DNA of 64,000 nucleotides from Cupriavidus sp. U2 (lineage in GTDB: Bacteria; Pseudomonadota; Gammaproteobacteria; Burkholderiales; Burkholderiaceae). A program made the translations under genes and the position numbers. This document shows, piece by piece, positions 26,488 through 37,067 of the stretch. Below the pieces are notes generated by a model. It made no database searches. It was given only the letters and a program-made list of their open reading frames with translations, and was not told where the DNA came from. The stretch spans positions 1-64,000 of the forward strand of contig NZ_RCOG02000014.1 of NCBI RefSeq assembly GCF_009663685.2, read 5' to 3'. Position 1 is the stretch's first letter. Each line of letters begins with the position of its first letter.

Positions 26488-27435
26488 TCAAGCCTTCAGG
26501 CCGCTCGCTTCGTCCGCGCCGATTCGCACGTTCATGCACTGTACCGCCGCGCCCGCCGCACCCTTGCCCAGGTTGTCCAGACGGGCCACCAGGTTCAGGC
26601 GCTCTTCGTTACCGAACACGAACAGGTCCACCCGGTTGGTGTCGTTGCTGGCCTGGACGTCGAAGAAACCGTGGTCCAGGTTGTCGTCGCTGTTGTACGG
26701 ATGCACGCGGACGAACTGTTCGCCCTCGTAGTGCTTGCGGTAGATGTCGAGGATGGCTTCGGCATTGGCCTGCGTGCGCAGCAGCGACGGATACACCGGC
26801 ACCGTCACCGACAGGCCCTTCAGGAAGTTGCCGACGATCGGGTTGAAGATCGGCGCCTGGGCCAGGCCGGCCTGCACGCGCATTTCCGGCAGGTGCTTGT
26901 GCGCCAGGCCCAGCGCGTACGGACGCGGGCTGTTCAGCTTCGGGTTACCGCCGGCTTCGAACTCGGCAATCATCGACTTGCCGCCGCCGCTGTAGCCGGT
27001 CAGCGAGAACGCCGAGATCGGGTAATCGGCCGGCATCAGGCCCGCTTCCACCAGCGGTCGCACGGCCAGCACGAACGCGCTGGCGTGGCAGCCCGGCACG
27101 GCGATGCGGTTGCTGGCGCGAATCTTCTCGCGCTGGCCGCGGGTCAGTTCGGGCAGGCCATAGGCCCAGCTGTCGGTGGTGCGGAACGCCGTGCTGGCGT
27201 CGATCACGCAGGTGTCCGGATTGGTGACCAGCGACACGGCTTCGCGCGACGCCACATCGGGCAGGCACAGGAAAGAGACGTCCGAGGCATTCAGGAAGCG
27301 TGCTCGCTCCTGCGGGTCCTTGCGCTTGTCATCGGCAATGCGCAACAGCTCCACATCGGAGCGACCCGAGAGATAGTCAAGCAACCGGAGACCGGTGGTG
27401 CCTTCCTGACCATCGACGAACACTTTGAAAACCAT
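26488..27435 (-). CDS. argC: N-acetyl-gamma-glutamyl-phosphate reductase, type 2
   Basis: ArgC reduces N-acetylglutamyl phosphate with NADPH in arginine synthesis. The 315-residue protein is the shorter type 2 form: [18 protein letters not shown] (nucleotide-binding start), [13 protein letters not shown], the catalytic Cys in PGCHASAF and [11 protein letters not shown]. The start at 27435 (MVFKVFVDG) is preferred to a Met 20 codons upstream. It is divergent from the mqsA-type gene. Confidence 0.95.
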   Translation of the reverse strand: MVFKVFVDGQEGTTGLRLLDYLSGRSDVELLRIADDKRKDPQERARFLNASDVSFLCLPDVASREAVSLVTNPDTCVIDASTAFRTTDSWAYGLPELTRGQREKIRASNRIAVPGCHASAFVLAVRPLVEAGLMPADYPISAFSLTGYSGGGKSMIAEFEAGGNPKLNSPRPYALGLAHKHLPEMRVQAGLAQAPIFNPIVGNFLKGLSVTVPVYPSLLRTQANAEAILDIYRKHYEGEQFVRVHPYNSDDNLDHGFFDVQASNDTNRVDLFVFGNEERLNLVARLDNLGKGAAGAAVQCMNVRIGADEASGLKA

Positions 27436-27576
27436 GGCGGACTCACTATGAAAAATGCGAAGAGTCTCCTGTCCTTGGGGGCGGAGAACCTGCATTGTAG
27501 CGAGATTGACTGCCGGACGCAGGGTTTACGCCAAAAGAGGCGTGTTGGCGGGGCAGCGTTCCGGGCTGATGAAAAA

Positions 27577-27591
27577 TAACCAAGTAGGTTA
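27577..27591 (+). promoter_or_regulatory. MqsA-type operator
   Basis: TAACCAAGTAGGTTA is an inverted repeat of TAACC/GGTTA arms with a 5-bp centre. The Escherichia coli mqsRA palindrome is remembered as TAACCTTTTAGGTTA, with identical arms and spacing. It lies 55 bp before the mqsA-type gene, which would allow autoregulation, and in the region shared with argC. Confidence 0.7.
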
Positions 27592-27646
27592 ATGTTGCAT
27601 GGAAATCGGTGATGGAGGGCCGACAACGGCCAAGGGACGAAACGAA

Positions 27647-28048
27647 ATGAAATGCCCTGAATGTGGCGGCGCCGAACTGGTCAAGGGACGGCGTGATCTG
27701 CCTTATGCCTATCGCGGCGAGTCGACAGTGTTCGAGGACGTGGACGGCGAGTGGTGTCCGCTCTGCGGCGAAGGGATTCTTTCCCGTGAGGCGCACGAGA
27801 GGCTGGACGGCCTCGCCCTGGCCTTCAACAAGCAGGTCAATGCGTCCCTTGTCGATCCCACCTTCATCATCGCGGTCCGCAAGAAGCTGCATCTGGACCA
27901 GAAGGAGGCCGGCGAAATCTTCGGCGGCGGTGTGAACGCGTTTTCGCGTTACGAGACCGGCCGCACCAAACCGCCGCTGGCGCTCGTCAAGCTCCTGAAG
28001 CTGCTCGACCGCCACCCGAACCTGCTCGACGAAATCCGCTCCATCTGA
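27647..28048 (+). CDS. mqsA: MqsA-type antitoxin/transcription factor without adjacent toxin
   Basis: The 133-residue protein has the two-domain layout of MqsA: an N-terminal zinc finger (CPECGG at 3-6 and CPLCGEG near 42-45) and a C-terminal XRE helix-turn-helix with the signature AGEIFGGGVNAFSRYETGRTKPP. In E. coli, MqsA neutralises the MqsR ribonuclease and represses its own operon. No MqsR is found: the upstream gap (27496-27646) is too short for the roughly 98-residue toxin and holds no such frame, and downstream lies exoA. It may now act only as a regulator. Confidence 0.88.
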   Translation: MKCPECGGAELVKGRRDLPYAYRGESTVFEDVDGEWCPLCGEGILSREAHERLDGLALAFNKQVNASLVDPTFIIAVRKKLHLDQKEAGEIFGGGVNAFSRYETGRTKPPLALVKLLKLLDRHPNLLDEIRSI

Positions 28049-28094
28049 GATCGGAATCCGTCAGCCGCCCCGGCCCTTGCGCCAGGGCGGCCCA

Positions 28095-28871
28095 TCACAA
28101 CGGAAAGTCGTAGTCGATCGACAGCGGGGCGTGGTCGCTGAACTTCTCGTCCTTGTAGATGGCGCAGGCTTTGGCCGTGGCGGCAATCTTGGCGGTGGTC
28201 AGGTGGTAATCGATGCGCCACCCGACGTTCTTGGCGTAGGCCTGGCCGCGGTTGCTCCACCAGGTGTACTGCTCGGGGCGCGGGTCGAGCTGGCGGAACA
28301 CATCGACGTAGCCGTGGGTGTCGAACAGGGCGCCGATCCACGCGCGTTCCTCGGGCAGGAAACCGGAGTTCTTGAGGTTGCCCTTCCAGTTCTTGATATC
28401 GATTTCCTTGTGGGCGATGTTCACGTCACCGCACAGGACGATCTCGCGGCCGGTGGCCTTCAGTTGCAGCAGGTGGGGCAGGAAGGCTTCCATGAACCGG
28501 AACTTGGCCGCCTGGCGCTCTTCGCCGCTCGATCCGGACGGCACATAGACCGAAATGACCGCAAGGTGCGGATACTGCACTTCTACGTAGCGCCCCTCGG
28601 CGTCGAATTCGGCACAGCCGAACCCCGTGACCACGCGTTCGGGCTGGTGGCGTGTGTACAGGCCAACGCCGCTGTAGCCCTTCTTCTCGGCGTAGTGGAA
28701 GAAACCGTGATAGCCGTGTGGCGCCAGAAACGCCTCGGTCATGTCGGCTTGCTGCGCCTTGAGTTCCTGGACGCAGACCATGTCGGCGTTCTGCTTGCCC
28801 ATCCACTCGAAGAAGCCCTTCTTGTGGGCCGAACGGATGCCGTTGAGGTTGGCGCTGATAATCCGTAACAT
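28095..28871 (-). CDS. exoA: Exodeoxyribonuclease III / AP endonuclease family
   Basis: The 258-residue Mg-dependent nuclease repairs abasic sites and trims 3' blocks. Marks in order are ISANLNGIRSA (Asn), VCVQELKAQ (Glu), SVYVPSGS, CGDVNIAHKEIDIKNWKGN (Asp/Asn), TWWSNRGQAYAKNVGWRIDYHL and SDHAPLSIDYDF (Asp-His). It is the ExoA/XthA2 type. It is divergent from pyrE with only 30 bp between the starts, a pairing often kept in this group. Confidence 0.93.
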   Translation of the reverse strand: MLRIISANLNGIRSAHKKGFFEWMGKQNADMVCVQELKAQQADMTEAFLAPHGYHGFFHYAEKKGYSGVGLYTRHQPERVVTGFGCAEFDAEGRYVEVQYPHLAVISVYVPSGSSGEERQAAKFRFMEAFLPHLLQLKATGREIVLCGDVNIAHKEIDIKNWKGNLKNSGFLPEERAWIGALFDTHGYVDVFRQLDPRPEQYTWWSNRGQAYAKNVGWRIDYHLTTAKIAATAKACAIYKDEKFSDHAPLSIDYDFPL

Positions 28872-28901
28872 CTCGGGAAATTTTGAATTCAGAGAGAAAA
28901 G

Positions 28902-29579
28902 ATGACGCAGCAGACGACGCCGGCCGACCTGAGCCAGACCTTTATCCGCTTTGCACTGGATGCAGGCGTGCTGTCTTTTGGCGAGTTCGTGACCAAGGCT
29001 GGCCGCAAGTCGCCGTATTTCTTCAACGCAGGCCTGTTCAACCAGGGTGCGATGCTGGGCCAGGTGGCGCAATTCTACGCGAAGACCCTCATCAACTCGG
29101 GTCTGCAGTTCGACGTGCTGTTCGGGCCGGCCTACAAGGGCATCACGCTGGCGTCGGCGACGGCCGTCGCGCTGGCCGGCATGGGCCGCGATGTCGGGTT
29201 TGCGTACAACCGCAAGGAAGCCAAGGACCATGGCGAAGGCGGCACGCTGGTGGGCGCCAGGCTGCAGGGCAAGGTGGTGATCGTCGATGACGTGATCTCC
29301 GCCGGTACCTCGGTGCGCGAGTCGATGCAGATGATCCGCGCCGCCGGCGCCGAGCCGGCCGCCGTGCTGATCGCGCTGGACCGCATGGAAAAGAGCGGCA
29401 CCGCCGACAATATCGGCACCCATTCGGCCGTGCAGGACGTGCAGCGCGAATACGGCGTGCCGGTGATCGCCATCGCGTCGCTGAAGGACTTGCTGGCCTA
29501 TCTGGATGCGTCGCAGGACCCGGCGCTCGGGAACTCCCGGGACGCGGTTGCTGCCTATCGTCAGAAGTACGGCGTCTGA
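28902..29579 (+). CDS. pyrE: Orotate phosphoribosyltransferase
   Basis: PyrE joins orotate to PRPP to form OMP in pyrimidine synthesis. The 225-residue protein has the type I PRTase marks [47 protein letters not shown] (flexible loop) and the PRPP motif [15 protein letters not shown]-rich terminator follows at once. Confidence 0.97.
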   Translation: MTQQTTPADLSQTFIRFALDAGVLSFGEFVTKAGRKSPYFFNAGLFNQGAMLGQVAQFYAKTLINSGLQFDVLFGPAYKGITLASATAVALAGMGRDVGFAYNRKEAKDHGEGGTLVGARLQGKVVIVDDVISAGTSVRESMQMIRAAGAEPAAVLIALDRMEKSGTADNIGTHSAVQDVQREYGVPVIAIASLKDLLAYLDASQDPALGNSRDAVAAYRQKYGV

Positions 29580-29593
29580 CAGTTGTGTTGCAC

Positions 29594-29621
29594 ACGGCCC
29601 CGCTCGGGGCCGTTTTCATTT
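29594..29621 (+). terminator. Rho-independent terminator after pyrE
   Basis: The stem ACGGCCCCG/CGGGGCCGT with a 2-base CT loop is followed by TTTCATTTT. Confidence 0.88.
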
Positions 29622-29637
29622 TGAGGGGAGCAGGGGC

Positions 29638-30969
29638 GTGGCGGAAAAGCGGCGGCAGAATCAGGAAGCGATCCAGCGCGAGATTGGCGAACAGGGTGCG
29701 CCGCCCCAGGATTCGGCGGCCGACGCCGCCACACCGTCCAAGGCCAAACGGCCCGCAAGCCGCCGCAAGGCGCTGCCGCACGAACATTGCGCCCCGGACG
29801 CGCCGCCGCACGCGGGGCCTGCCCATGAAGCCTACGCCATCCGCGCGCTGGTGCTGCAGGGCGGCGGGGCGCTTGGTTCCTACCAGGCCGGCGTCTACCA
29901 GGGGCTGGCCGAAGGCGGCATCCATCCGAACTGGATTGCCGGGATTTCGATTGGCGCGCTGAACGCGGCGGTCATCGCCGGCAACCCGCCCGAAACGCGG
30001 GTCGCACAATTGCGGGCGTTCTGGGAATACATCTGCGCCCAGCCGTGGCTGCCCGGCCTGCCGCTGGACCTGCTCACCGAGGCCGCGCCGATGTGGCCGG
30101 AGCCCATGCGCATCTGGTTCGACGGCATCAACGCCACGCGCGCGCTGCTGGAAGGCCAGCGCGGCTTCTTCTCGCCGCGCAACATCGCCGATCTCTGGTC
30201 GCGCTTCGACGATCCGGGCAGCGCCAGCTATTACGACACTGCGCCGCTCAAGGCCACGCTGGAGCGGTTTGTCGACTTCGACCGGATCAACAGGCCGAAG
30301 GAGATGCGCGTGTCGGTGGGGGCGGTCAACGTGCGCACCGGTAACTTCGCGTACTTCGACAACACCCGCATGACGCTGCGCGCCGAGCATTTCATGGCAT
30401 CGGGCGCGCTGCCGCCCGGCTTTCCGGCCATCGAAATCGATGGCGAGTATTACTGGGATGGCGGGCTGGTATCGAACACCCCGCTGCAGGAAGTGCTGAC
30501 GGCCCAGCCACGGCGCGACGCGCTGATCTTCCAGGTGGACCTGTGGAGTGCGCGGGGCAAGCTGCCGCATAACCTGCTTGACGTGGCCGAGCGCCAGAAG
30601 GACATCCAGTATTCGAGCCGAACGCGCGCCATCACCGACGCCATGCGTGAACAGCAGAACTATCGCCGCATGCTCAGCGAACTGATGGCGCTGGTGCCGC
30701 CGTCAAAGCGCGACGACGCGTGGTACAAGCGTGCCGCCGAGCACGCCTGCGACGCGCGCCGCAACGTGATCCAGCTGATCTATCGCGACAAGAGCTTCGA
30801 AGGCAGCGCCAAGGATTACCAGTTTGGCGTTTTGACGATGCACGAGCACTGGTCCAGTGGGCTCGACGATATCCGCGACACGCTCAAGCATCCGCACTGG
30901 CTGGCCATGCCCGGCCCCGAACGCCCGTTCGTCACGCACGACGTGCATCGCGGCAACGGCGACGGCTGA
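29638..30969 (+). CDS. Patatin-like phospholipase (DUF3734 type)
   Basis: This 443-residue protein starts at GTG 29638, with a GGGGAGCAGGGG ribosome site. Residues 1-65 are a Lys/Ala/Pro-rich tail. The patatin core has the oxyanion loop GGGALG (75-80), the nucleophile motif GISIG (Ser104) and the DGG motif (WDGGLVSNTPL, Asp of the dyad). The last third is a DUF3734-type domain (SSRTRAITDAMREQQNYRRMLSELM, YRDKSFEGSAKDYQFG). It likely hydrolyses acyl lipids or polyhydroxybutyrate-like esters in the cytoplasm. The substrate is not shown. Confidence 0.88.
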   Translation: MAEKRRQNQEAIQREIGEQGAPPQDSAADAATPSKAKRPASRRKALPHEHCAPDAPPHAGPAHEAYAIRALVLQGGGALGSYQAGVYQGLAEGGIHPNWIAGISIGALNAAVIAGNPPETRVAQLRAFWEYICAQPWLPGLPLDLLTEAAPMWPEPMRIWFDGINATRALLEGQRGFFSPRNIADLWSRFDDPGSASYYDTAPLKATLERFVDFDRINRPKEMRVSVGAVNVRTGNFAYFDNTRMTLRAEHFMASGALPPGFPAIEIDGEYYWDGGLVSNTPLQEVLTAQPRRDALIFQVDLWSARGKLPHNLLDVAERQKDIQYSSRTRAITDAMREQQNYRRMLSELMALVPPSKRDDAWYKRAAEHACDARRNVIQLIYRDKSFEGSAKDYQFGVLTMHEHWSSGLDDIRDTLKHPHWLAMPGPERPFVTHDVHRGNGDG

Positions 30970-31034
30970 CCGCGACTGAGGGCGGAGCCCGCAATGACAC
31001 GGGCCCTTGCTTTGAATCGACCCCTACTCGACCC

Positions 31035-31844
31035 CTACTCGACCACGACCTGCGCCAGCTCGGGCTTGGGAGGCGGGTAGTCGGGCCGCAGCTTGTCGAA
31101 GGTGGCCCGCAGGATCTCCGCCACCATCAGATTGCGATGGCTCTTCGAGTCGGCCGGCACGATATACCAGGGCGCCTCGGGCGCGGCCGTGGCAGCGATG
31201 GCGTCTTCGTAGGCCTGCTGGTATTCCTTCCAGAACTTGCGTTCGGCCAGGTCCTGCATGTCGAACTTCCAGTGCTTCTGCGGATCGGCGATCCGTTCCT
31301 CGAGCCGCTGCTTCTGCTCGCCCCTGGATATATGCAGAAAGCACTTGACGATGGTCGTGCCCGTCTCCACCAGCATCTGTTCGAATTCGCGGATCTGCCG
31401 GTAGCGCCGTTTGCATTCGGCTTCGTCGATCCAGCCGTGCACGCGCGTGATCAGCACGTCTTCGTAGTGGCTGCGGTTGAAGATCACGATTTCGCCCTTG
31501 CGCGGCACCTGGGCATGCACGCGCCACAGGTAGTCGCGCGCCAGTTCCTCCGGGGTGGGCGCCTTGAAGCTGGCGACGCGCACGCCCAGCGGATCGAAAC
31601 TGCGGAAGACCGATCGGACCGTGCCGTCCTTGCCGCTGGTGTCCATGCCCTGCAGCACGATCAGCAGCTTGTGCTTGTGCTCGGCGTAGAAGATGTCCTG
31701 CACGGCATCGAGCCGGGCGCTCAGTTCGGCCAGATGGGCGTTATCGGAAGTCTTGTTGCCGGTGGACAGCGGCTTGCTGGCGGCGTCGAAGGCGGCAAGC
31801 TTGAACTGCTTGCCCGTGGTGATGCGGAAATCGTCCAGGCTCAT
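31035..31844 (-). CDS. ppk2: Polyphosphate kinase 2 family protein
   Basis: The 269-residue PPK2 uses polyphosphate to phosphorylate nucleotides (AMP/ADP or GDP). It has Walker A LQGMDTSGKDGTVRSVF, the lid region with FKAPTPEELARDYLWRVHAQVP, Walker B IVIFNRSHYEDVL and a final TTIVKCFLHISRGEQKQRLEERI. Length and the single domain fit the class III-like proteins. The start at 31844 is 34 codons after the open frame begins and fits relatives. It precedes no clear partner gene. Confidence 0.9.
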   Translation of the reverse strand: MSLDDFRITTGKQFKLAAFDAASKPLSTGNKTSDNAHLAELSARLDAVQDIFYAEHKHKLLIVLQGMDTSGKDGTVRSVFRSFDPLGVRVASFKAPTPEELARDYLWRVHAQVPRKGEIVIFNRSHYEDVLITRVHGWIDEAECKRRYRQIREFEQMLVETGTTIVKCFLHISRGEQKQRLEERIADPQKHWKFDMQDLAERKFWKEYQQAYEDAIAATAAPEAPWYIVPADSKSHRNLMVAEILRATFDKLRPDYPPPKPELAQVVVE

Positions 31845-31920
31845 GGGCTCTCCGGTGACGGGACCGGTGTCGTCCCGCGTTCCACACGGCCCCCGCCGGT
31901 GCGGAGGCGAGCCCTTATGG

Positions 31921-32787
31921 TCAGGCAGGGAGCGTCGCCAGGTCAATAGACCCTTCGAACACGGTCGTCGCCGGACCGGTCATCTGCACCGGCTGCCCCA
32001 CGCCTTGCCAGGCAATGCTGAGGTCGCCGCCGTGCGTATGCACCTTGACAGGCGAATCGAGCAGGCCACGGCGAATGCCGGCCACCACGGCGGCGCAGGC
32101 GCCGGTGCCGCAGGCCAGGGTCTCGCCCGCGCCACGCTCGAAGACGCGCAGGTTGATCGTGTGGCGATCGGCGATGGCCATGAAGCCGGCATTGACGCGG
32201 TTCGGGAACGACTTGTGATGCTCGATCACGGGGCCGTCCTGCAGCACCGGAAACTGCTCGACATCGTCCACCACCTGCACCGCGTGCGGGTTGCCCATCG
32301 ATACGGCCGAAATCCACTCGGTGCGGCCGTTGACTTCCAGGCCGTACAGCGTGTCGTCGCCCTCGGTGCGCGTGGGCAGGCCGTCGGCGATGAAGGGCAC
32401 GCGGGCCGGCGTCAATTCGGGCGCGCCCATGTCCACCGTGACCTGGCCGTCGTCCTGCAGCGTCAGGGTGATGACACCGTTCATGACTTCCACGCGCACG
32501 GACCGCTTGTCGGTCATGCCCTTGTCGGTGACAAAGCGCACGAAGCAGCGGGCGCCATTGCCGCAGTGCTCCACCTCGCCGCCGTCCGCATTGAAGATGC
32601 GATAGCGGAAGTCGACGTCATCGCGCGCCGATTTCTCGACGATCAGGATCTGGTCGGCGCCGATGCCGAAATGGCGGCTGGCCAGGGCGCGCCATTGCGC
32701 GTCGGTCAGGTCGAGCTTCTGGTGGATGCCGTCCAGCACGATGAAATCGTTGCCGGCGCCGTGCATCTTGGTGAACTGGAGTTTCAT
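31921..32787 (-). CDS. dapF: Diaminopimelate epimerase
   Basis: DapF interconverts LL- and meso-diaminopimelate for lysine and wall synthesis. The 288-residue protein has KMHGAGNDF, the two catalytic cysteines (in EHCGNGARC and ACGTGAC), GNPHAV and RVNAGFMAI. It follows the two lipid A acyltransferase genes on the same strand, 14 bp after the second, so the three may form one envelope operon. Confidence 0.97.
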   Translation of the reverse strand: MKLQFTKMHGAGNDFIVLDGIHQKLDLTDAQWRALASRHFGIGADQILIVEKSARDDVDFRYRIFNADGGEVEHCGNGARCFVRFVTDKGMTDKRSVRVEVMNGVITLTLQDDGQVTVDMGAPELTPARVPFIADGLPTRTEGDDTLYGLEVNGRTEWISAVSMGNPHAVQVVDDVEQFPVLQDGPVIEHHKSFPNRVNAGFMAIADRHTINLRVFERGAGETLACGTGACAAVVAGIRRGLLDSPVKVHTHGGDLSIAWQGVGQPVQMTGPATTVFEGSIDLATLPA

Positions 32788-32801
32788 GGTGCCGATTGTA
32801 A

Positions 32802-33695
32802 TCAGTAGATGTCCGGTTCGCCGGGCGGCCGGTGCTTGAAGCGCTTGTGCACCCAGTAATAGTCGGCGATGCGCGGACGGATCGCCTCTTCGAAGAACGC
32901 ATTCATGCGCCGCGTGTCGTCCGTGACACTTTCTCCGGGGTAATCCTCCCACGGCGGCAGCAGGTGCAGCACGTAGCCCTGGTAGTCGGGCAACTGCTCG
33001 GTGTAGATCGGCACCACGCGGGCGCCGGCAAGCCGCGCCAGGCGCGACACCGACGTCAGCGTCAGCGCCTGCACGCCGAAGAACGGCACGAATTCCGAGT
33101 CGCGCTCGCCGAAGTCCATGTCGGAAATCAGCTGCAGCGCCTCGCCCTTCTTCAGAACCCGCAGAATGTTACGCACGCTGTCGTTGCGCGAGATCATGTT
33201 GGCGCCAAAACGGCCGCGCGCCACCTTCAGGAAATCGTCGAACAGCCTGTTCTTCTGCACCGTGTACAGCGACGCGCCCGAGCGGCCGACGGTGTCGCGC
33301 AGGTGCATGGTCAGGCGGATGGCACCCGCTTCCAGGCCCGACAGGTGCAGCGTCACCAGGATATGCGGCGTGCCGTTTAGCGCCGGCAGGTTGCCGTGGT
33401 CCTTGATCTGCACCAGGCGGCGCATCTTGGCTTCGCCGCAGGTCCAGAAGATGCCGCCTTCGGCAAAGCTGCGGAACACCTTCCGATAGGTTTCGCGCGC
33501 CATGGCCTCGATCTCGGCGTCGGACCGCTCCGGAAAGCACAGGCGCAGGTTGGCGCGCACCACCTCGCGGCGCGGGTTCGGCACAAGATAGAGGATGCTG
33601 CCCAGGGCCTCGCCAAAGCGCGCCACAAAGGCGTAGGGGAGTTTGCCCAGCACCGTCAGCAAGCCGATGCCGAGCCAGGTAAGGATGCGGCTCAT
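32802..33695 (-). CDS. LpxL/HtrB family lipid A acyltransferase (second of pair)
   Basis: The 297-residue inner membrane acyltransferase adds secondary acyl chains to Kdo-lipid A. It has an N-terminal anchor, the HX4E catalytic motif (HLSGLE), [17 protein letters not shown] and the ending [19 protein letters not shown], all typical of LpxL. It starts four bases before the end of the upstream paralogue. Sequence does not tell which position it acylates. Confidence 0.9.
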   Translation of the reverse strand: MSRILTWLGIGLLTVLGKLPYAFVARFGEALGSILYLVPNPRREVVRANLRLCFPERSDAEIEAMARETYRKVFRSFAEGGIFWTCGEAKMRRLVQIKDHGNLPALNGTPHILVTLHLSGLEAGAIRLTMHLRDTVGRSGASLYTVQKNRLFDDFLKVARGRFGANMISRNDSVRNILRVLKKGEALQLISDMDFGERDSEFVPFFGVQALTLTSVSRLARLAGARVVPIYTEQLPDYQGYVLHLLPPWEDYPGESVTDDTRRMNAFFEEAIRPRIADYYWVHKRFKHRPPGEPDIY

Positions 33696-34585
33696 TGATT
33701 CTCGTTGTTGGTAACCGCCGGCATGGCGGGGGCCATGTCCGGTGGCAGCCCGGCCCCGGCCGGATGTTTGTAGCGGTTATATCCCCACAAATATTGCGTC
33801 GGGTCGATGTGGATCAACTCTTCGATCGTTGCATTGATGACAGCAGACGCTGCGGCCGGGTCTTCCGGCAGCATGCCGCCGCCGCACAGGACGCGCAGGT
33901 GCCCACGGTAGCCGGCGCCGCGCGGCAGGCGTTCGGCAAAGACCATCACGATCGGTGCCCCTGTCAGTTGCTGAAGCCGATGCACCAGTGTCATCGAATA
34001 GGCAGGCTTGCCGTAGAACGGCGCCCAGGTGCCCTCTCCGCCGCTTGGAACCTGGTCGGGCAGGATGCCGATGGCCTCGCCGCGCTTGAGTGCCTTGACC
34101 AGCATACGCACCCCGCGCGGCGTGGCAGGCGCCATGGCCATATTGGGCCGGGTGCGCATGTTCTCGACGAAATCGCGCAGCCAGGGCTGGTGGGGCGGCT
34201 TGAACAGGCAGGTCACCCGCCACTGCCGAGCGTAGTCCTGCGGCAATACCTCGAAGCAGCCCAGGTGAGGGGTCAGCACGATCACGCCGTTGCCGGCCGC
34301 GCCCAGCCGGGCCGTTTCCGACCACAACGTAGCGAAATCGTCCGTGCGTACGGTGATCGCCCTGCGGCTCCAGAAGTACGGCATCTCCATGATCAGGCGC
34401 CCCGTGTGGCGCGCCGACTCCGCAATCATGGCGTCGGTGGCCTGCGGGTATGCATGGCGAAAATTCTCCGCCAGGCGCCGCCCATAGCGGCCGGGCAGAC
34501 GCGCCACGAGCAGCCCCAATGCACCGCCGATGGCGTGCAGCACGCGCAGTGGCAGGCGGGAGACGAGCCAGAACAGAAAGGTCAT
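33692..34585 (-). CDS. LpxL/HtrB family lipid A acyltransferase (first of pair)
   Basis: The 297-residue protein has a hydrophobic N-terminus, HX4E (HLGCFE), LPDQVPSGGEGTWAPFYGKP and the end YLWGYNRYKHP, the LpxL/LpxM layout. It overlaps the second acyltransferase by four bases (ATGA-type), so both are made together and may act at two acyl positions. The control region is shared with the divergent metK promoter. Confidence 0.9.
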   Translation of the reverse strand: MTFLFWLVSRLPLRVLHAIGGALGLLVARLPGRYGRRLAENFRHAYPQATDAMIAESARHTGRLIMEMPYFWSRRAITVRTDDFATLWSETARLGAAGNGVIVLTPHLGCFEVLPQDYARQWRVTCLFKPPHQPWLRDFVENMRTRPNMAMAPATPRGVRMLVKALKRGEAIGILPDQVPSGGEGTWAPFYGKPAYSMTLVHRLQQLTGAPIVMVFAERLPRGAGYRGHLRVLCGGGMLPEDPAAASAVINATIEELIHIDPTQYLWGYNRYKHPAGAGLPPDMAPAMPAVTNNENQ

Positions 34586-34724
34586 GTCGGTGCGGGCGAG
34601 ACGAAGCCGGTAAAGCGGAAAGTAAAGCGTAAAAACCGCAAAAGCAGTCAGGGATTTCTGAGATACGCCCGTTTCCTGCCGTTATTTGAAGAATTAGCGG
34701 CCTGCAACGGAAGCGGCAGGGCGG

Positions 34725-34730
34725 TATAAT
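34725..34730 (+). promoter_or_regulatory. Minus-10 element of the metK promoter
   Basis: A perfect TATAAT. CTGCAA at 34702-34707 is a weak minus-35 with a 17-bp spacer. Transcription would begin at about 34737, the first base of the riboswitch. Confidence 0.75.
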
Positions 34731-34736
34731 ACCTGC

Positions 34737-34807
34737 CATCGCCGAGTTAACTGACAACTTGCGGGGCGATGCCGCTCTACCCGAGCAGCCTAAATACCGC
34801 TAAAGCG
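34737..34807 (+). ncRNA. SAM-II type riboswitch (metK leader)
   Basis: The stem ATCGCC (34738-34743)/GGCGAT (34765-34770) encloses a loop with GAGTTAACTGACAAC and TTGC. A 20-base linker leads to CCTAAATA and GCTAAAGCG. The blocks and their order match both the metX leader and the known SAM-II consensus. No T-rich terminator follows, and the metK ribosome site (CTGGAG) lies about 45 bases beyond the aptamer, so control would be different from metX. SAM feedback on its own synthase is the expected logic. Confidence 0.78.
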
Positions 34808-34870
34808 TCGCCGCATCGTTTCCGAAGGTGGCACGCAATAGCCGAGAAGCCAACCTGGAGAAACTAGATC

Positions 34871-36034
<1,164 letters not shown>

Positions 36035-36060
36035 GCGCCCAGGGCGTCTTCACGCTGCGA

Positions 36061-36096
36061 GACCCCGCCGGTCCTCACGGACCCGCGGGGTTTTTT
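36061..36096 (+). terminator. Rho-independent terminator after metK
   Basis: The stem ACCCCGC/GCGGGGT encloses an inner GGTCC/GGACC stem, followed by six T. It is 27 bp after the stop. Confidence 0.9.
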
Positions 36097-36170
36097 GTTG
36101 CGCGGGCGTCACCAGGGCGGGCGCCCGCATGGAGGTAGAATCCGGTCAACCTGAAATTATCGGAATTGCC

Positions 36171-37058
36171 ATGTCCCTGGACCTGATCCGCACCCAGCCC
36201 TATACCGACTGGTCGCCCGAGGTAACGCCCGAGACGCGCGCCACGCTGCGCCGCGAACTGGAGCAGGGCGCCGTGCTGTACTTTCCGAACCTGGCGTTCC
36301 GCTTGCAGCCGGGCGAGGAGCGGTTTCTGGACCCGCGCTATTCCGACGGCAAGTCGAAGAACATCAACCTGCGCGCCAACGACCGCGCCGTGCGTGGGGC
36401 GGCCGGCACCGAGCAGGACCTGACCGATCTCTACAATCTGATCCATCGCTATGCCACGTCGAGCGAATTGCTGATCCGCACGCTGTTTCCCGAGTACGAG
36501 GGGCACATGACGCGTGCGGGCACGTCGCTGCGTCCGAGCGAAATCGCCGGCCGCCCGGTCAGCTGGCGCAAGGACGATACGCGGCTGCACGTGGATTCGT
36601 TCCCGTCGAACCCGATGCTGGGCAAGCGCCTGCTGCGCGTGTTCCACAACATCGACCCCGAAGCGCCGCGTGTCTGGCGCGTGGGCGAGCCATTTGGCGA
36701 TTTTGCTGCGCGATTCGTGCCGAAGACGCACGGCATGTGGCCGGGCCAGGCCTGGCTGATGAAGACGCTGCACATCACCAAGCGCGAGCGCAGCGAATAC
36801 GATCACCGCATGCTGCAATTGCACGACCTGGCCAAGGCCGACCTGGACTACCAGAAGTCGGTGCCGCAGCAGGAATTCCATTTCCCGCCGGGCGCCACGT
36901 GGATCGTGTTCAGCGACCAGCTGCTGCACGCCGCCATGCGCGGCAAGGCGATGATGGAACAGACGATCTACCTGGACCCGGCCGCCATCGGCGACCGTAC
37001 CCATTCGCCCGAGGCCGTGCTGTCGCGCATGCTGGGCAAGCCGATGCTGGCTGCCTGA
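36171..37058 (+). CDS. kdoO: Kdo 3-hydroxylase (KdoO type, Fe(II)/2-oxoglutarate dependent)
   Basis: KdoO hydroxylates the outer Kdo of lipopolysaccharide to give Ko, as known in Burkholderia. The 295-residue protein has the DUF2843-type motifs LYFPNLAFRL, FLDPRYSDGKSKNINLR, the metal site HVD (His140, Asp142) in RLHVDSFPSNP and a distal His in LLHAAMRG. The start at 36171 was chosen over an in-frame ATG at 36129. It adjoins LpxL-type genes on the other side of metK, which fits LPS modification. Confidence 0.9.
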   Translation: MSLDLIRTQPYTDWSPEVTPETRATLRRELEQGAVLYFPNLAFRLQPGEERFLDPRYSDGKSKNINLRANDRAVRGAAGTEQDLTDLYNLIHRYATSSELLIRTLFPEYEGHMTRAGTSLRPSEIAGRPVSWRKDDTRLHVDSFPSNPMLGKRLLRVFHNIDPEAPRVWRVGEPFGDFAARFVPKTHGMWPGQAWLMKTLHITKRERSEYDHRMLQLHDLAKADLDYQKSVPQQEFHFPPGATWIVFSDQLLHAAMRGKAMMEQTIYLDPAAIGDRTHSPEAVLSRMLGKPMLAA

Positions 37059-37067
37059 GTTCGCCAG

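Noticed and set aside
27496..27646. MqsR toxin gene before mqsA
   Set aside because: The gap is too short for the roughly 98-residue toxin and no frame resembles MqsR.
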